NCBI GenBank assembly: GCA_963575745.1
Contig: CAUYUJ010015719.1
Location: 135,001-199,000, forward strand
Source of the DNA: Prorocentrum cordatum
Taxonomy: Eukaryota; Sar; Dinophyceae; Prorocentrales; Prorocentraceae
DNA length: 64,000 nt
Direction of reading: 5' to 3'
Part shown: piece after piece, positions 44,930-55,629 of the stretch
Numbering within the stretch: the stretch's first letter is position 1
How the letters are laid out: each line of letters begins with the position of its first letter
Notes under the pieces: model-generated
Databases searched by the model: none
The model's input: the letters and a program-made list of their open reading frames with translations, nothing else
What the model was told of the DNA's origin: nothing
Made by a program: the position numbers and the translations under genes

Positions 44930-45970
44930 GCTTGAGATTCGCGCCCCCGAGAAGCATGCATCCCTTGTGAATTATGCAATATTCGCGCCCAACAAGCCAC
45001 GATCCCCGGCAAATTGCAGAAGTGGTCGCGTCCCCGAGGGCACATCCCTCGTCAACTACGCCGAATGTGCGACCTCGAAGCCATAACCCCAAGTAGCGTA
45101 TGCAAGACTCTCGTGCTGGAGGCCATAAGCCTTTGTAAAGCATGCCATGTCTGCGTCCCAGAGGCAACGACCCTCTGCAACTGATCCCAGAATCGCATCC
45201 CCGAGGCCACGGGCCTTGGTAAAGTATGCCATGTTCGAGTCGCCGAGGCCACGATCCCAGGTACAGTAAACCAACTTCGCGCCCACGAGGCCACGATCCC
45301 TCGCGAATTACACCTTACTTGCGTCGTCCTCAAAGTCATCACCCGTCGTAAATCACATAAGATTCGCGTCCTCGAGGCCAGACGCCGCGATCCGATGAAA
45401 AATTACGCAGCGCTCGCGTCCCCGAGGCTACGTCTCCCGAACATTACATGACATTCGCGTTCCCGAAGCCACGATCCTTTGTGAAGAAAATCCTGAAGGC
45501 CTCGCGCGGCAACTTTAGACCCGATTTACGTCGGATTCGCGTCGGATCTACGTCGGGTTCACAACGGGCTACGCAGGATTTACGTCGGACTGACTCTGAA
45601 GCAGCGCCGCGCGAGCGTCGACCCATAGCTTCGGGAACTGACAAGTGGACTAGATCAGACTACTATTACGCGCCGCGCGAGGCCTCCAGGACGTTCCTCC
45701 TGAGATCCTTTGCACATTCAACGATATTCGAGTCCGCGAAGCCACGGTCCAGATTCAATCATACAATGTTCGCGTCCCCGAGGCCACGATCCCCTGCAAA
45801 TGATGCAGCATTCGCGTCCTCGAGGTCGAAAGCCTTCGCACGTCATACTATATTTGCGTCTCCGACGCCACGATCCGTCGTACATTGCGAGACGTTCGCG
45901 TCCTCGAGGCCACGGTCCTTTCATAAACTGCACTGCGCTGGCGTCCCCGAGGCGGCGATCCTAGTTTTCT
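44930..45970. repeat. ~58-bp tandem repeat, GC/AT alternating
   Basis: Units like TTCGCGTCCCCGAGGCCACG, ATCCCTCGCGAATTACACC. About 9-10 units run to 45,485, a break with GATTTACGTCGGATTCGCG repeats follows, and about 5 more units lie at 45,715-45,965. Confidence 0.85.
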
Positions 45971-46455
45971 ATAATTTTGCTGTGCACGGTCTTCGCCTGA
46001 AGTTTCGACACGTCTTCACGCCGGCGACCTCGCACCTCAGCTTAGCTCTGGCATGCCCCATTCGACAAGGAGAGGGAGCCGGCGGCAATGGACGAAGCCC
46101 TTACGGATGATATCTGGCACCAGGAATCGGGCGTTGGCAGAACTGGGTTTAGTTGCGCCTGGTTTAGTGATTTGTACCGGGGGCGCCCCCCCGTCCCATT
46201 TCCACTAACCGGAACTGCCGTCACCCGAAAAACACCAGCGACGGCAAACCTGGTTTAGTGAATCTGGCCAATCGAAGGGCCCCAGGGCCCTACCACTGAC
46301 CGGGTCCCCTTACCCGGGGCCCTGCCTATACCCGAAGGAAGCTGGAACCGCACGTGGTCGGACTCTCATGCGGAACATTTTTTGAGGCCACCTGCCGGAT
46401 GCACCTGTGGCAGGCCGTCGCAGGACCGAGCGGTGGAAATACACCTTGCCTCATG
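45971..46455. other. Intervening DNA, no recognised gene
   Basis: CTGGTTTAGTG-type short repeats at 46,140-46,260; no gene recognised. Confidence 0.5.
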
Positions 46456-46459
46456 TGTA

Positions 46460-46590
46460 TCTGACTCCTCCTCCTCCTCCTCCTCCTCCTCCTCCTCCTC
46501 CTTCTCCCCCTCCCTCCTCCTCCTCCTCCTCCTCCCTCCTCCTCCTCCTCCTCCTCCTCCTCCTCCTCCTCCGCCTCCTCCTCCTCCCCC
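46460..46590. repeat. (CCT)n microsatellite
   Basis: CCT units with CCC interruptions. Confidence 0.97.
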
Positions 46591-46789
46591 TCATGCGTAT
46601 CCAGCAACCTGGTGCTGTGCCGCAGCCAAAGATCGCTCAATGTTTGACACGCCGGCGCAGCATGGATCGGAGGTGCCCCGTTGAGCGCGCGGATCCTGGC
46701 ACACTGTGACGGGAGCGGAGCTGTGCCAGCGGGGGGCGGGCACCCTCGGGCTTGTACCTCCAATAAAATGTTATAGGGCTACACGGGGA

Positions 46790-47440
46790 GGCGGTTCGAA
46801 AACGGCGAACCGCGTGGAGCTTCCTCCCCAAAAACGTTGGAAGCAGAATCGAAAGCCGGTTCGAAACGATAGGAGCCGGTTCGAAAACAGTAGGGAAGTG
46901 AGCGTTTCGCGCGGGAGGTCCTCGGGAAGCAGGGTCGAACCAGGTTCGACCTCGGTTGGAAACATCAGAAAAGGGAGCATTTCGTGCGGGACTTCTTCGA
47001 ACGAACCTAGTTCGAACTCGGTTCGAAACAATAGAAAAGTGAGCGTCTCGTGCGGGACTTCCTCTGGAAAAGGGTTCGACCCAGGTTCGAACACGGTGCG
47101 CTGCGTTTCGTGCGGGACTTCTTCGGAAAGCAGGTTCGAACCTAGTTCGAACTCGGTTCGAAACAACAGAAAAGTGAGCGTTTCTTGCGGGACTTCCTCT
47201 GGAATCAGGTTCGACCCAGGTTCGAACACGGTGCGCTGCGTTTCATGGGGGACTTCCTCGGACAGCAGGTTCGAACCAGGTTCGAACTCGGTTCGAAACA
47301 AGAGAGAAGTGAGCGTGTCGTGCGGGGCTTCCTCGAAGAGCATGTTCGAACCAGGTTCGAACTCGGTTCGAAACTAGACAAGTGAGCGTTCCGTGCTGGA
47401 CTTCCTCTGGAACCAGGTTTGAACCAGGTTGGAACTCGGT
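46790..47440 (+). repeat. TTCGAA-rich 60/75-bp tandem repeat with an open frame
   Basis: Units contain GGTTCGAACCAGGTTCGAAC, then TCGGTTCGAAAC, AGTGAGCGTTTCGTGCGGGA and CTTCCTC. Unit lengths alternate between about 60 and 75 bp, so indels keep multiples of three. A 223-codon frame (46,706-47,377) reads SCGTSS..RFEPGSNSVRN repeats, and the opposite strand is also open. Coding status unknown. Confidence 0.8.
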
Positions 47441-47676
47441 GCGCTGCTGTGTTTAAGTGGGTGATGAGTATGTGTTGCTGCCCCCGTTGGGACCACAACA
47501 TGGCGTTCTCAGGATGGTCTGGTGTTCGTCTGCATCTTGCGACACTCCATTGCATCGTGGCCAAGCGCCCCGCGGTGGCGAAATTGGGCCAACATGTGAA
47601 CCACGCCCATGTCTCGCTAGCTTTCTCATCTCGAAGCTTCTCATCTGACCATGTCCGCTCGCTGGTTTGAGGCCCC

Positions 47677-47820
47677 GCGGGCCTTGCCCTTCTCTCCGAC
47701 CAAGACCGCCCAGCGCCCGGTCTTGCCCATGGCCCTCGGGATGGCGCGGGTGGGATCCGAGAGCAGCGGAAACGTGAAGCCGAACTTCTTCGAGAACGCC
47801 CGGTTCTCCTCTGGCGTGTC
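47677..47820 (-). CDS. Peroxiredoxin-like (AhpC/TSA family) exon, partial
   Basis: The frame reads DTPEENRAFSKKFGFTFPLL, then SDPTRAIPRAMG, then RWAVLVGEKGKA. This is the segment after the first beta-strands of bacterioferritin-comigratory-type or AhpC/TSA peroxiredoxins (typically S.D.PE...F...FPLLSD...A...G, then R...LI...G.V). The upstream boundary fits a 3' splice site, CGCCCAG|GAC at 47,820. The part carrying the peroxidatic cysteine motif is not in this frame or nearby, and no clear downstream donor was found; the frame ends at 47,641. It is either an internal exon of a gene whose other exons were missed or a stranded gene fragment. Confidence 0.6.
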
Positions 47821-47949
47821 CTGGGCGCAACCAGCAAGCGCGCCGCAACATCGGGAAACTTCTGGCGTCGAGTGCGGAGGGATCAAGGCGATACTGATAC
47901 TGAACAGATCCTGCATCCACAGTCCCTCCTCCTGCTCCGCCTCCGATTC

Positions 47950-48360
47950 TTCATCATCCTCCCTTCTCTCTCGTTGCACCCCCTCCATCGCCCTCCGCCA
48001 CGCCCTCCTGGCCCACTGGCCCAACAAAAACGATCACTTCCAAGAACATAAGCGGATCAGGAGGAGGGCGGAAGGAAGAGGTGGAGGAGGAGGAGAGAGA
48101 AGGTTCCCCCAGAGCCCTCTTCCAGCCACCAGGTGCCCAACCATGGTGAACAACATCCAATACTATCGAGCATAGACTGCACCGGAAGCGGAGCAGGGAA
48201 GCAAATCCCGTGGGGAGGCCTTTTAGAGGCCTCCGGAGCCCCAAACCACTCACTTCAAATGTTTCAGAAACGTCCACCCTCGACCCTCGATCAAGGCAGA
48301 TCAGGGGGAAGGAGGGAGGAGACGGAGAGGGCGGAGAAGGAGACGAACGCAGAGACGTGG
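47950..48360. other. Intervening DNA, no recognised gene
   Basis: Candidate region for further peroxiredoxin exons on the minus strand; none identified. Confidence 0.4.
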
Positions 48361-48364
48361 GAGG

Positions 48365-48432
48365 GGGGGTGGATGAGGTGGTGGAGGAGGAGGAGGAGGA
48401 GGAGGAGGAGGAGGAGGGGGAGGGGGAGGGGG
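48365..48432. repeat. (GGA)n tract
   Basis: GGA/GGG units leading into the duplicated block. Confidence 0.95.
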
Positions 48433-48435
48433 AGG

Positions 48436-48580
48436 AGGACAAGCTAGGTGCGCTCGCGTCATATCTGACGTCCTACCCTCCCTCCCATCCCTTACCATGG
48501 CGCTGATTTTCTCTATCCGCGGACGCGTGTCGTAGCGGACCTGTGGCTCCGCGCGCGCGTGCGTAGTGGGTGGTGGTGCA
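48436..48580 (+). repeat. Dispersed duplication, copy 2
   Basis: GACAAGCTAGGTGCGCTCGC to GTGCGTAGTGGGTGGTGG, nearly identical to 18,949-19,110. It is followed by (GGT)n at 48,612-48,662, as in copy 1. Confidence 0.9.
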
Positions 48581-48863
48581 CGTGCGTGCGTGCGTGCGTG
48601 TGTGCGTGGTTGTCGTGGTGGTGGTGGTGGTGGTGGTGGTAGTGGTGGTGGTGGTGGTGGTGGAGGAGGAGGAGGATCCGTGGCGGTAGGGCCTGCTCCG
48701 TGCGCGGAGGGGAGGCGCCAGCACCCGGTCAGAGCGCGCAGGGACTGCTGCGCAAGAGGAGGAGGAGGCGGAGGAGAGGAGAGGGGATGGGAGGAGAGGA
48801 GAGGGGAGGAGTGCGGAGGGGAGGAGATGAGAGGAAATGAGAGGCGAGGAGAGGAGAGGAGAG

Positions 48864-48921
48864 GATGAGGAGGATGAGGATGAGGATGAGGATGAGGATG
48901 AGGATGAGGATGAGGATGAGG

Positions 48922-48961
<40 letters not shown>

Positions 48962-49337
48962 GGGTAGTGATGATGGTGCTGATGAAAATGATAATAATGG
49001 TAAAGATGATTCTGCTGATGATTACGATGCTGATGCTGCTGATGATGATTGTGATGATGATAATGATGATCGTGATGGTGGTGGTGCTGATGCTACTGTC
49101 AATGCTAATGCTGATGCTGGTAACGATGGTGATGATGATGGTTATGCTGATGGTGGTGATGAGGATAAGGATGGTGATGATGATGATGGTGATGGTGGTG
49201 ATGGTAATGGTAGTGGTGATGGTGATGCTGACGATGACGACGATGATGATGATGATGCTGATGCTGATGATTCTGACGATGATGCTGATGATGACGGTGT
49301 TGTTAATCGTTATGGTGATGATGGTGATGGTGCTGCT

Positions 49338-49401
<64 letters not shown>

Positions 49402-49415
49402 GTAGTGGTGAGGAG
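48864..49415. repeat. (GATGAG)n/(GAT)n array
   Basis: GATGAG hexamers, then GAT with GCT/GGT/GAC variants, ending in a clean GAT run at 49,350-49,400. Confidence 0.97.
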
Positions 49416-49799
49416 GAGGAGGTAGGAAGGAAGGCCGTCTGCGAGAACTCTGTCCCTCGTACTCGACCCCAGCGCCGCGCCCCGCATGCGCGACCGCGCT
49501 CTGGGGGGCGGGCCTTAGCGCGCCGCCACGCCATCGGAAGCGGGCGTCGCGCGCACCACGAGAAACTGATCAACCGCGAGTGCTACGGTTGTGGATGCCA
49601 TGGCAGTGGGCACCCTAACCGTTCTACCGTTGAATTAAACATGTCCTTCAGATGTCTTCTACATGCTTGAGAACTGCCCAAGAAATTGTAAGACATGCTC
49701 CAGTAGCTTGAAGACATGATTGAAATGTGCTTTAGACATCTGGGAACTATTTGGCAACATGCCTCCTCTCCATTGATCGTCTTCCACAATGCGACAGCT

Positions 49800-50416
49800 A
49801 CGAGATCTGCCCACCCTGGTGGAGACCCACATGCAAGCACGCCGATACCATACACGCACAGAGGAGTACGGGCGCGAGCGGACGCGGCCCCAAAAACGAG
49901 CGATGTACAACGTCAGAAATGGGATGCAACCTCGATCCGACGATCTCATCATCAGTGCCACGGCCACCCTCGCGAGGGCGTCCAGATACGACACCAAATA
50001 CGACACAGAGCACGACACCACACAGAGAACATCGGCTCGGAGACACTGGTGGACCACGGCTGCGCCGCTTACGCCGACCAGGACTACGACCAATACCCCC
50101 AACACGACCACCCGTACGACCAGCCGTACGTGGTCGACGACCGCCTGCAGGGCAACGAGAGTCACCAGCTGAGCTACGAGTGCCACCAGCCGGGCTGCGA
50201 GGCCCGCTGTCGGAGCCACGAGGGCCACGGGCAGTTCTCCGGGAGCTGCCGGCAGGGCCACGGGCACAACTGCGAGACCCATCAGCTGAGCTACGAGGGC
50301 CGCCCGCGAATCTGCGAGGACCACGTCTTGCGGTGCGAGGGCCTGCGCCTCACCCTGCCCCCCACGGGCGCCTCAACCCGAGGTAGACCCGGGCACAAGC
50401 CCGAAAAACACACATC
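49800..50416 (+). repeat. Host repeat, copy 2, left part
   Basis: TACGACACCAAATACGACAC (YDTKYDT type), then LSYEGHQ-type 21-bp units at 50,160-50,345, then CACGGGCGCCTCAACCCGAGG, homologous to the end of the copy at 21,180. It is interrupted by the foldback element at 50,425. Confidence 0.7.
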
Positions 50417-50424
50417 AAGATGGG

Positions 50425-51660
50425 AGAGAGCGTGATCCACCGCCGCTTTACTGCGGAAAATTGCCAGCCTTTTCCTCCGGAACCCGGGGGTCGCCCCCAC
50501 CCCCCCCCTCCGAAAATCCCCCCCCCCCCCCCTGCTGGAACCCCCCTCCCCCCCCCCCCCCCCCCCCCTCTCCCGGCAAAAACCTCCCTCCCCTAACCCC
50601 TCCCCCCCCCCCCAATCCTCTCTCGAAAACCGGGGGGGGGTCACTACCGGTTCGAACCCCCCCTCCCCCCCCCAGAAAACCGAGGGGGTCACTACGGGTT
50701 CGAACCCCTCCCCCCTCGAGAACCGGAGGAGGGTCACTACCGGTTCGAAGCCCCTCCTCCCCACGCACCGCCAGCAAACGACTCCCGGTCCCTACCACCG
50801 TCCGCATCACATCCCCCACTGTTGTTCCCAGCACCACTGTCCTCACCACCACTGTCCCCACTGGTTCCACCACCGTCCCTACTGTCCCCACCAGTGCCCC
50901 CACCACTGTCGCACTCCCCACTGTCCCCACCACTGTTCCCACCACTGTTCCCACCACGGTTCCACTCTCCCCACTGTCTCCACGGACCCAACCACTGCCC
51001 GACTATCCCCACTGTCCCCACTGTCCCACTGACTCCTCCGCTGTCCCACTGAGCTGTCCCACTGTTCCCACCACTGTCCCCACTGTCCCCACCACTGTCC
51101 CCACTGTACCTCTGTCCCATTGTCCCACCACCGTCCTCCCCACCGCCTTCACCACTGTCCCCACCACCATTGTACCCTCCTCTGTCCCACTGTTTCCACC
51201 TCATTCCCACTGTCCCCACACCACTGTCCCCACAACCACCGTCCCCACCACTGTCCACTGTCCCCCCCGTTCCCACCATTGTCCCCGCCACTGTCCCCAC
51301 CACTACCGTCCCCACCACTGTCCCACTGTCCCACTGTCCCCACCACTGTCCCGCTGTCCCCTCGCCACTGTCCCCACCAACACCGTCCCCACCACTGTCC
51401 GCACCCCCACTCGGTTTTTCGAGGGGGGGGGGGAGGGGGTTCGAACCGGTAGTGACCCCCCCCGGTTTTCGAGGGGGGGGGGGTTCGAACCGGTAGTGAC
51501 CCCCCCCCCCTTTTCATGATGAGCTGGGGGAGGGGGGGGGGAGGGGTTTCGAACCGGTAGTGACCCCCCCGGTTTTCCCAACGGGGGGGGGGGGGAGGGG
51601 TTCGAACCGGTAGTTACCCCCCCTGGTTTTCCGCCAGCAGCGGTAGAACACGCTCTTTCC
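50425..51660 (+). mobile_element. Large foldback element, copy 1 (1.24 kb, TSD)
   Basis: Flanked by AAGATGGG at 50,417 and 51,661. The left terminus reads AGAGCGTGATCCACCGCCGC; the right, as reverse complement, reads AGAGCGTGTTCTACCGCTGC. Inside each arm are repeated modules GTCACTACCGGTTCGAACCC (left, about 3) and their reverse complement GGTTCGAACCGGTAGTGACC (right, about 4-5). The core is a CCCACTGT/CCACCACTGTCCCC minisatellite of about 600 bp. No transposase frame, so non-autonomous. Confidence 0.85.
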
Positions 51661-51668
51661 AAGATGGG

Positions 51669-51860
51669 CATCCCCCCCCACGCGGCGGCACCCCGCACCT
51701 GGCGTTGCGGGCTGCGTCGCCAAGGATCCCCCCCCATCGTCGCCACGGCTGGACTCGACCGAACTACGAGGGCCACCAACTGAACCTCAAGGACCAACAG
51801 GGCTACGACCGCAAGAGGCGGAGCTTAGAGGGGCACCAGCTCAGCTTCACGAGCCACAGG
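51669..51860 (+). repeat. Host repeat, copy 2, right part
   Basis: ACGCGGCGGCACCCCGCACC, GTCGCCAAGGATCCCC and CACGGCTGGACTCG match 21,870-21,955, followed by more LSYEGHQ-type units. Confidence 0.75.
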
Positions 51861-52590
51861 CTGAGCGTGGCGAAGCGATTCTGAGTTGGGTCAGGCCAGC
51901 GAGACGAACACCCAAGCCAACGGAAAACCCAGACAACCAAAGAGACGTTTGCCATCGGCGACGCAATACAGGGCCGGCTCGGCAAGACGTGCCACGATTA
52001 CGTCGCGGAGAAGCTGGACGAGGCGTCCGCCACGGCCCGCCCACGGCCCGCTGGTTGGATGGCACTACGTGCCTGCTCGAACGCGCGGCACTCCGTAGGT
52101 CGCAATAGTTACGGTGAGACCGGCCTAATTACAAGAAGCCGCTGATTATGGTCGTCCAGCATACAACATCTCTAATGCATGGCGATCGTGCTCGCTCCAC
52201 AACGCTACGGACAAGGGTACTTCGTGCACATCGATACACACAAAATGCCACGTCCAAAACACTCGCGCGCTATCGAGAAGATACCCGGGCACTTCGCCCA
52301 CGTTTATACCGACAAGGTACGCCATGCACAGCGCTACAGGCAAGGTGCTACGTCATCGGCAGCCGCTACGACATCCCTTCAGTGGCCCCGCCGCTCTGCC
52401 CCTCCTCTTCCTTCGGCGCCCTCGAGATGTTGACGAACGAGCGCTGGTCCTCGGCCTCCCTCCCCCACTCCTCCGGAAACGACCTCCGCCGGCGTGCGCG
52501 GGGTCCCGGAGCGGCGCGCGCGGGCCCACGGGGCATGCGGCGGCGCGGCTACGGATTGGGTGACGCGTTCAGCGGCTGCGGAAAGAGAGA
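51861..52590. other. Mostly unique DNA, no recognised gene
   Basis: A ~66-bp degenerate repeat at 52,195-52,360 (CGCTACGGACAAGGGTAC, CGCTATCGAGAAGATACC, CGCTACAGGCAAGGTGC). No gene recognised. Confidence 0.5.
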
Positions 52591-53112
52591 GAGAGAGAGA
52601 GAGAGGAGGAGGAGGAGGAGGAGGAGGAGGAGGAGGAGGAGGAGGAGGAGGAGGAGGAGGAGGAGGAGGAGGAGGAGGAGGAGGAGGAAAAGAGGAGAGA
52701 GAGAGAGGAGGAGCTGGAGGAGGAGGAGGCGGACGAGGAGGATGAGTTGGAGGAGGAGCTGGAGGACTTTCCAAAGGACTTTCCCAGGAGAGGAGGAGGA
52801 GGAGGAGGAGGAGGAGGAGGAGGAGGAGGAGGAGTGAGGAAGAGTGAGGAGAGACGAGGATGAGGAGGACCAAGTCCAGCGCCGTCTCCGCAGTGTTGTC
52901 GTTCCCCTCTTGTCTCCTCCACCCTACGCAGGTTTACTTGAATTTGAACCCTATTTTCCGCCCTCCTCCCTCCCCGGCGAAGGCCGGGAAGGAGGGAGGG
53001 CGTGCCGAGGGCTTCGCTACATTGGAGGGCACAGTCAGCACCCTGAAGGCCTGAAGGAGGAGGAGGAGGAGGAGGAGGAGGAGGAGGAGGAGGAGGAGGA
53101 GGAGGGGAGGGA
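52590..53112. repeat. (GA)n and (GGA)n tracts
   Basis: GA then GGA at 52,585-52,690, GGA at 52,790-52,835 and 53,055-53,110, separated by purine-rich sequence and a short unique stretch. Confidence 0.95.
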
Positions 53113-53184
53113 GGAGGATCAGGAGGACCAGGTCGGGAATTCAAGCACTCGTTGGACCTCTCTGCGGCGGAGAGCACCCAGCCT

Positions 53185-53340
53185 GCCCAACCATTGACGA
53201 TGAATCCTGTGGGTGACACCACGCCGGGCCAGTGGGAGGGGGTCCCCCTCCTGTGGGTGACCAGCCATTCACGATGAATCCTGTGGGGGGGGGGGTCCCC
53301 CTCCTGCCCGCCGCAGGAGGGGGATCCCCCCAGCTCCCCC
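53185..53340. repeat. Short repeats ACGATGAATCCTGTGGG
   Basis: ACGATGAATCCTGTGGG at about 53,198 and 53,269, each followed by GGGTCCCCCTCCTG. Confidence 0.75.
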
Positions 53341-53733
53341 AGAGAGCCGAAGTCGCACCCCATCGGGTACGCCGAAGAAGGGGGCCAGCAGCAGGGGGGG
53401 TGCATCGCAGGTACATCGTGGCTCGAGATAAGTGCGCGGACGAGGGTGGGCCAGGGGGCGAAGGGCATGACATCCAGAAAGTGTCATTGCCCCGGCCATC
53501 CGCATTAAACCTACAGCCGAACCGGTGATCGAGACAATTATAGAGTAAGACAGGGCCAGCTTCCCCGAGGGTTCTCGAAACAAACTGGGCAAATATTTCG
53601 GTTGTGAACGCTCTGTTCGAGAAACTGGGCTATAGCCTGTCGGAAAGCTGGTGTTGAGAAAAGCTGGCCCCACTTTTCGGGAAAGGCTTCTAAACCAGAC
53701 GCCCGAGTGCAACTCGAGACTAGGACCTCAGCA
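53341..53733. other. Short unique stretch
   Basis: No gene recognised. Confidence 0.5.
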
Positions 53734-53891
53734 TTAGGTCGGGCATGTCCTCCGACAGGCGGACTTTAGAGGAAAACTGAAAGATAGTCAGAACATATTC
53801 AAAAATAGTCAAAGCAATCAACAAATCGTCCCCAGACTATTTTTTGACTATTTCTGAATTCTCCTCCTGTAGAGGGGCACGCCCGACTTCA
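53734..53891 (+). mobile_element. MITE copy D (158 bp)
   Basis: Starts TTAGGTCGGGCATGTCC and ends CTCCTGTAGAGGGGCACG then CCCGACTTCA. Flanks CCTCAGCA and GCTCACCA agree at 6 of 8 positions, consistent with a decayed 8-bp target-site duplication. Confidence 0.8.
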
Positions 53892-53989
53892 GCTCACCAC
53901 CCACCTGTCTGCGGCATCTCTCGCGGGCGGCATCGATCCGTCGTGGGGGCCCCGGCGCCAACAAGAACTCTTGGCCCAGGGCCCCTACA

Positions 53990-54168
53990 GTGGAGGCCAG
54001 TCCACAAGAAACCTTCCACAAGAAGCCCAACCCAGAGACCCCAGGATGTCCATGGATGTTTTGGTGTGGGAACATCACGCTTTCCATCGCAAAGCCATCG
54101 AAAGACCCAAGAAACCCAGGGTATCCTGGATGCAAGCAGAGTGCTTCTTGGCATGGGTCCCCACTGTA
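53990..54168 (+). repeat. Dispersed ~175-bp repeat, copy 2
   Basis: GGAGGCCAGTCCACAAGAAA to CTTGGCATGGGTCCCCAC, about 85% like 44,250-44,415 by eye. Confidence 0.85.
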
Positions 54169-54274
54169 ACTTAAGCCAGGGACTCTAGTACAAGCCAGGG
54201 CAAGCGGGCGCGCCCGAGGAAACACCTGCAGCCGCGGGCCGCCAGAGCTTTCTCCAATATTCCTTCTCTCTAGG

Positions 54275-54475
54275 TGGAACTCCTCCTCCGCCTCATCCTC
54301 CTCCTCTTCCGCCTTCTCCTCCTCTTCCGCCTCCTCCTCCTCCTCCTCCTCCCCCTACTCCCCCCCCCTCCTCCTCCCCCTCCTCCTCCTCCTCCTCCTC
54401 CTCCTACTCCTCCTACTCCTTCTCTTCCTCCTCCTCCTCCTCCTATTCCGATTCTTCTCCTCCTCCTCTACTCGA
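54275..54475. repeat. (CCT)n tract
   Basis: CTCCTC/CCT units with CCC interruptions. Confidence 0.97.
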
Positions 54476-54479
54476 AAGG

Positions 54480-55485
54480 CTGGTAGATAATGTCCTGGTT
54501 TAAGGGGAGCCCTCCATGGCAAGAAGGACACGGGTCCCCGATCCTTGGGCTTCTCTCCCTGGGGCCAACTCTCTTGCATCCCGTGCCGTCTACTTATCAA
54601 TGGGCCCGGGGCCCCGGGAGGACCCCGGGAGGACCCGAGAAGGGCTACACCACTCAGGACCCGTTTCCCTGGTGGGGGTCCCACAACGGTGCGACGACAG
54701 GCCGTGCGGTGCCCTCGGAATTCCTGGATACCTCACTGCACGGCGCGTCGCCGCTCCGTGCTGGGACCCTGCCCCCGGACGTCTCTGGAGCACGACCCGA
54801 GTCCCCCGACCACGCTGTCACCCGGAGCAGGTCGAGCTGAGATCACGGCAGCTCAGACTGGGGCGTTACGGGCCCCTTGGGCCCCGCACGGGGTCCACGC
54901 GAGCCAGTGTTCCGAGCTGCGTCCAGCAGCGGCGACGAGGGCCCCCCGCCCCCCGAAGGACAACTACTGCTTCCCGAGCTCGCCCTCCTCTGAGTCGCCC
55001 TGGATCCCCACTGACTCCCACACGGTGTGGTCACCGTGCCGCTCGGGGGCCCCCGGGCGAAACCAGGCGCGACGAGTGCGATGGCCGGGCCTCTCAGGAC
55101 GCGAGCGTCTTCTTGTTCGGCGTTTCGACACTGGGCAGAAGGGGGGGGGGGGTCTGGCTCTGGACCTCTGCATACTGCGACTGTTTGGAGCAGTGCGTCC
55201 TATCGGGGAGGCTCCACCTGCTCGAAGCAGGCGCCAACAAAGCAGCCAAGACCCACTCCAGGGACGGGGGGAATGTGGGGGGGGGTGCGAGGGCCCGCGC
55301 CGACCAGCAAAACAATGAACAAGAAACCGATCGCGATCTGGAGGCGGCCCGCTCGCGCGCGCGCGCGAGCGGCGCTCCGCCGAGGCGCCCAGGATCTGCA
55401 CCCCGAGCTTCTGGTACTCCTCTCGGGGAGGGGCGGGCCGCCAGAGCGGAGGCAGGAGGGTGAGCGAGAAGCGGCGGGCCCATGC
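54480..55485. other. GC-rich unique DNA, no recognised gene
   Basis: Frames of about 180-315 codons are open on both strands, as expected for high GC; none resembles a family I know. Confidence 0.45.
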
Positions 55486-55487
55486 CC

Positions 55488-55629
55488 TCAGGTCGGGCAT
55501 GTCACCCTACAGGCGGATATCTTGTAAGGAAAATGAGAAGTAGTCAAACAATGTACAAACATGACATCCCCAGTCAAATGTTTCACTATTTTTGAACATG
55601 CCTCCTGTAGAGGGACGTGCCCGACTTAA
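55488..55629 (+). mobile_element. MITE copy E (142 bp, no TSD seen)
   Basis: Starts TCAGGTCGGGCATGTCACC and ends CTCCTGTAGAGGGACGTG then CCCGACTTAA; AT-rich centre. Flanks CCATGCCC and GTGTAGGG do not match, so the copy is old or rearranged. Confidence 0.75.

Noticed and set aside
44930-45970. CRISPR-like array (regular ~58-bp repeat)
   Set aside because: Repeats are degenerate, there are no unique spacers between constant repeats, and the context is eukaryotic.
46900-47430. tRNA genes, suggested by many GGTTCGAA motifs
   Set aside because: No A-box, acceptor stem or anticodon arm can be drawn; the motif belongs to a tandem repeat.
54480-55500. Frames of 178-315 codons on both strands
   Set aside because: No recognisable motif or composition; high GC alone keeps frames open.
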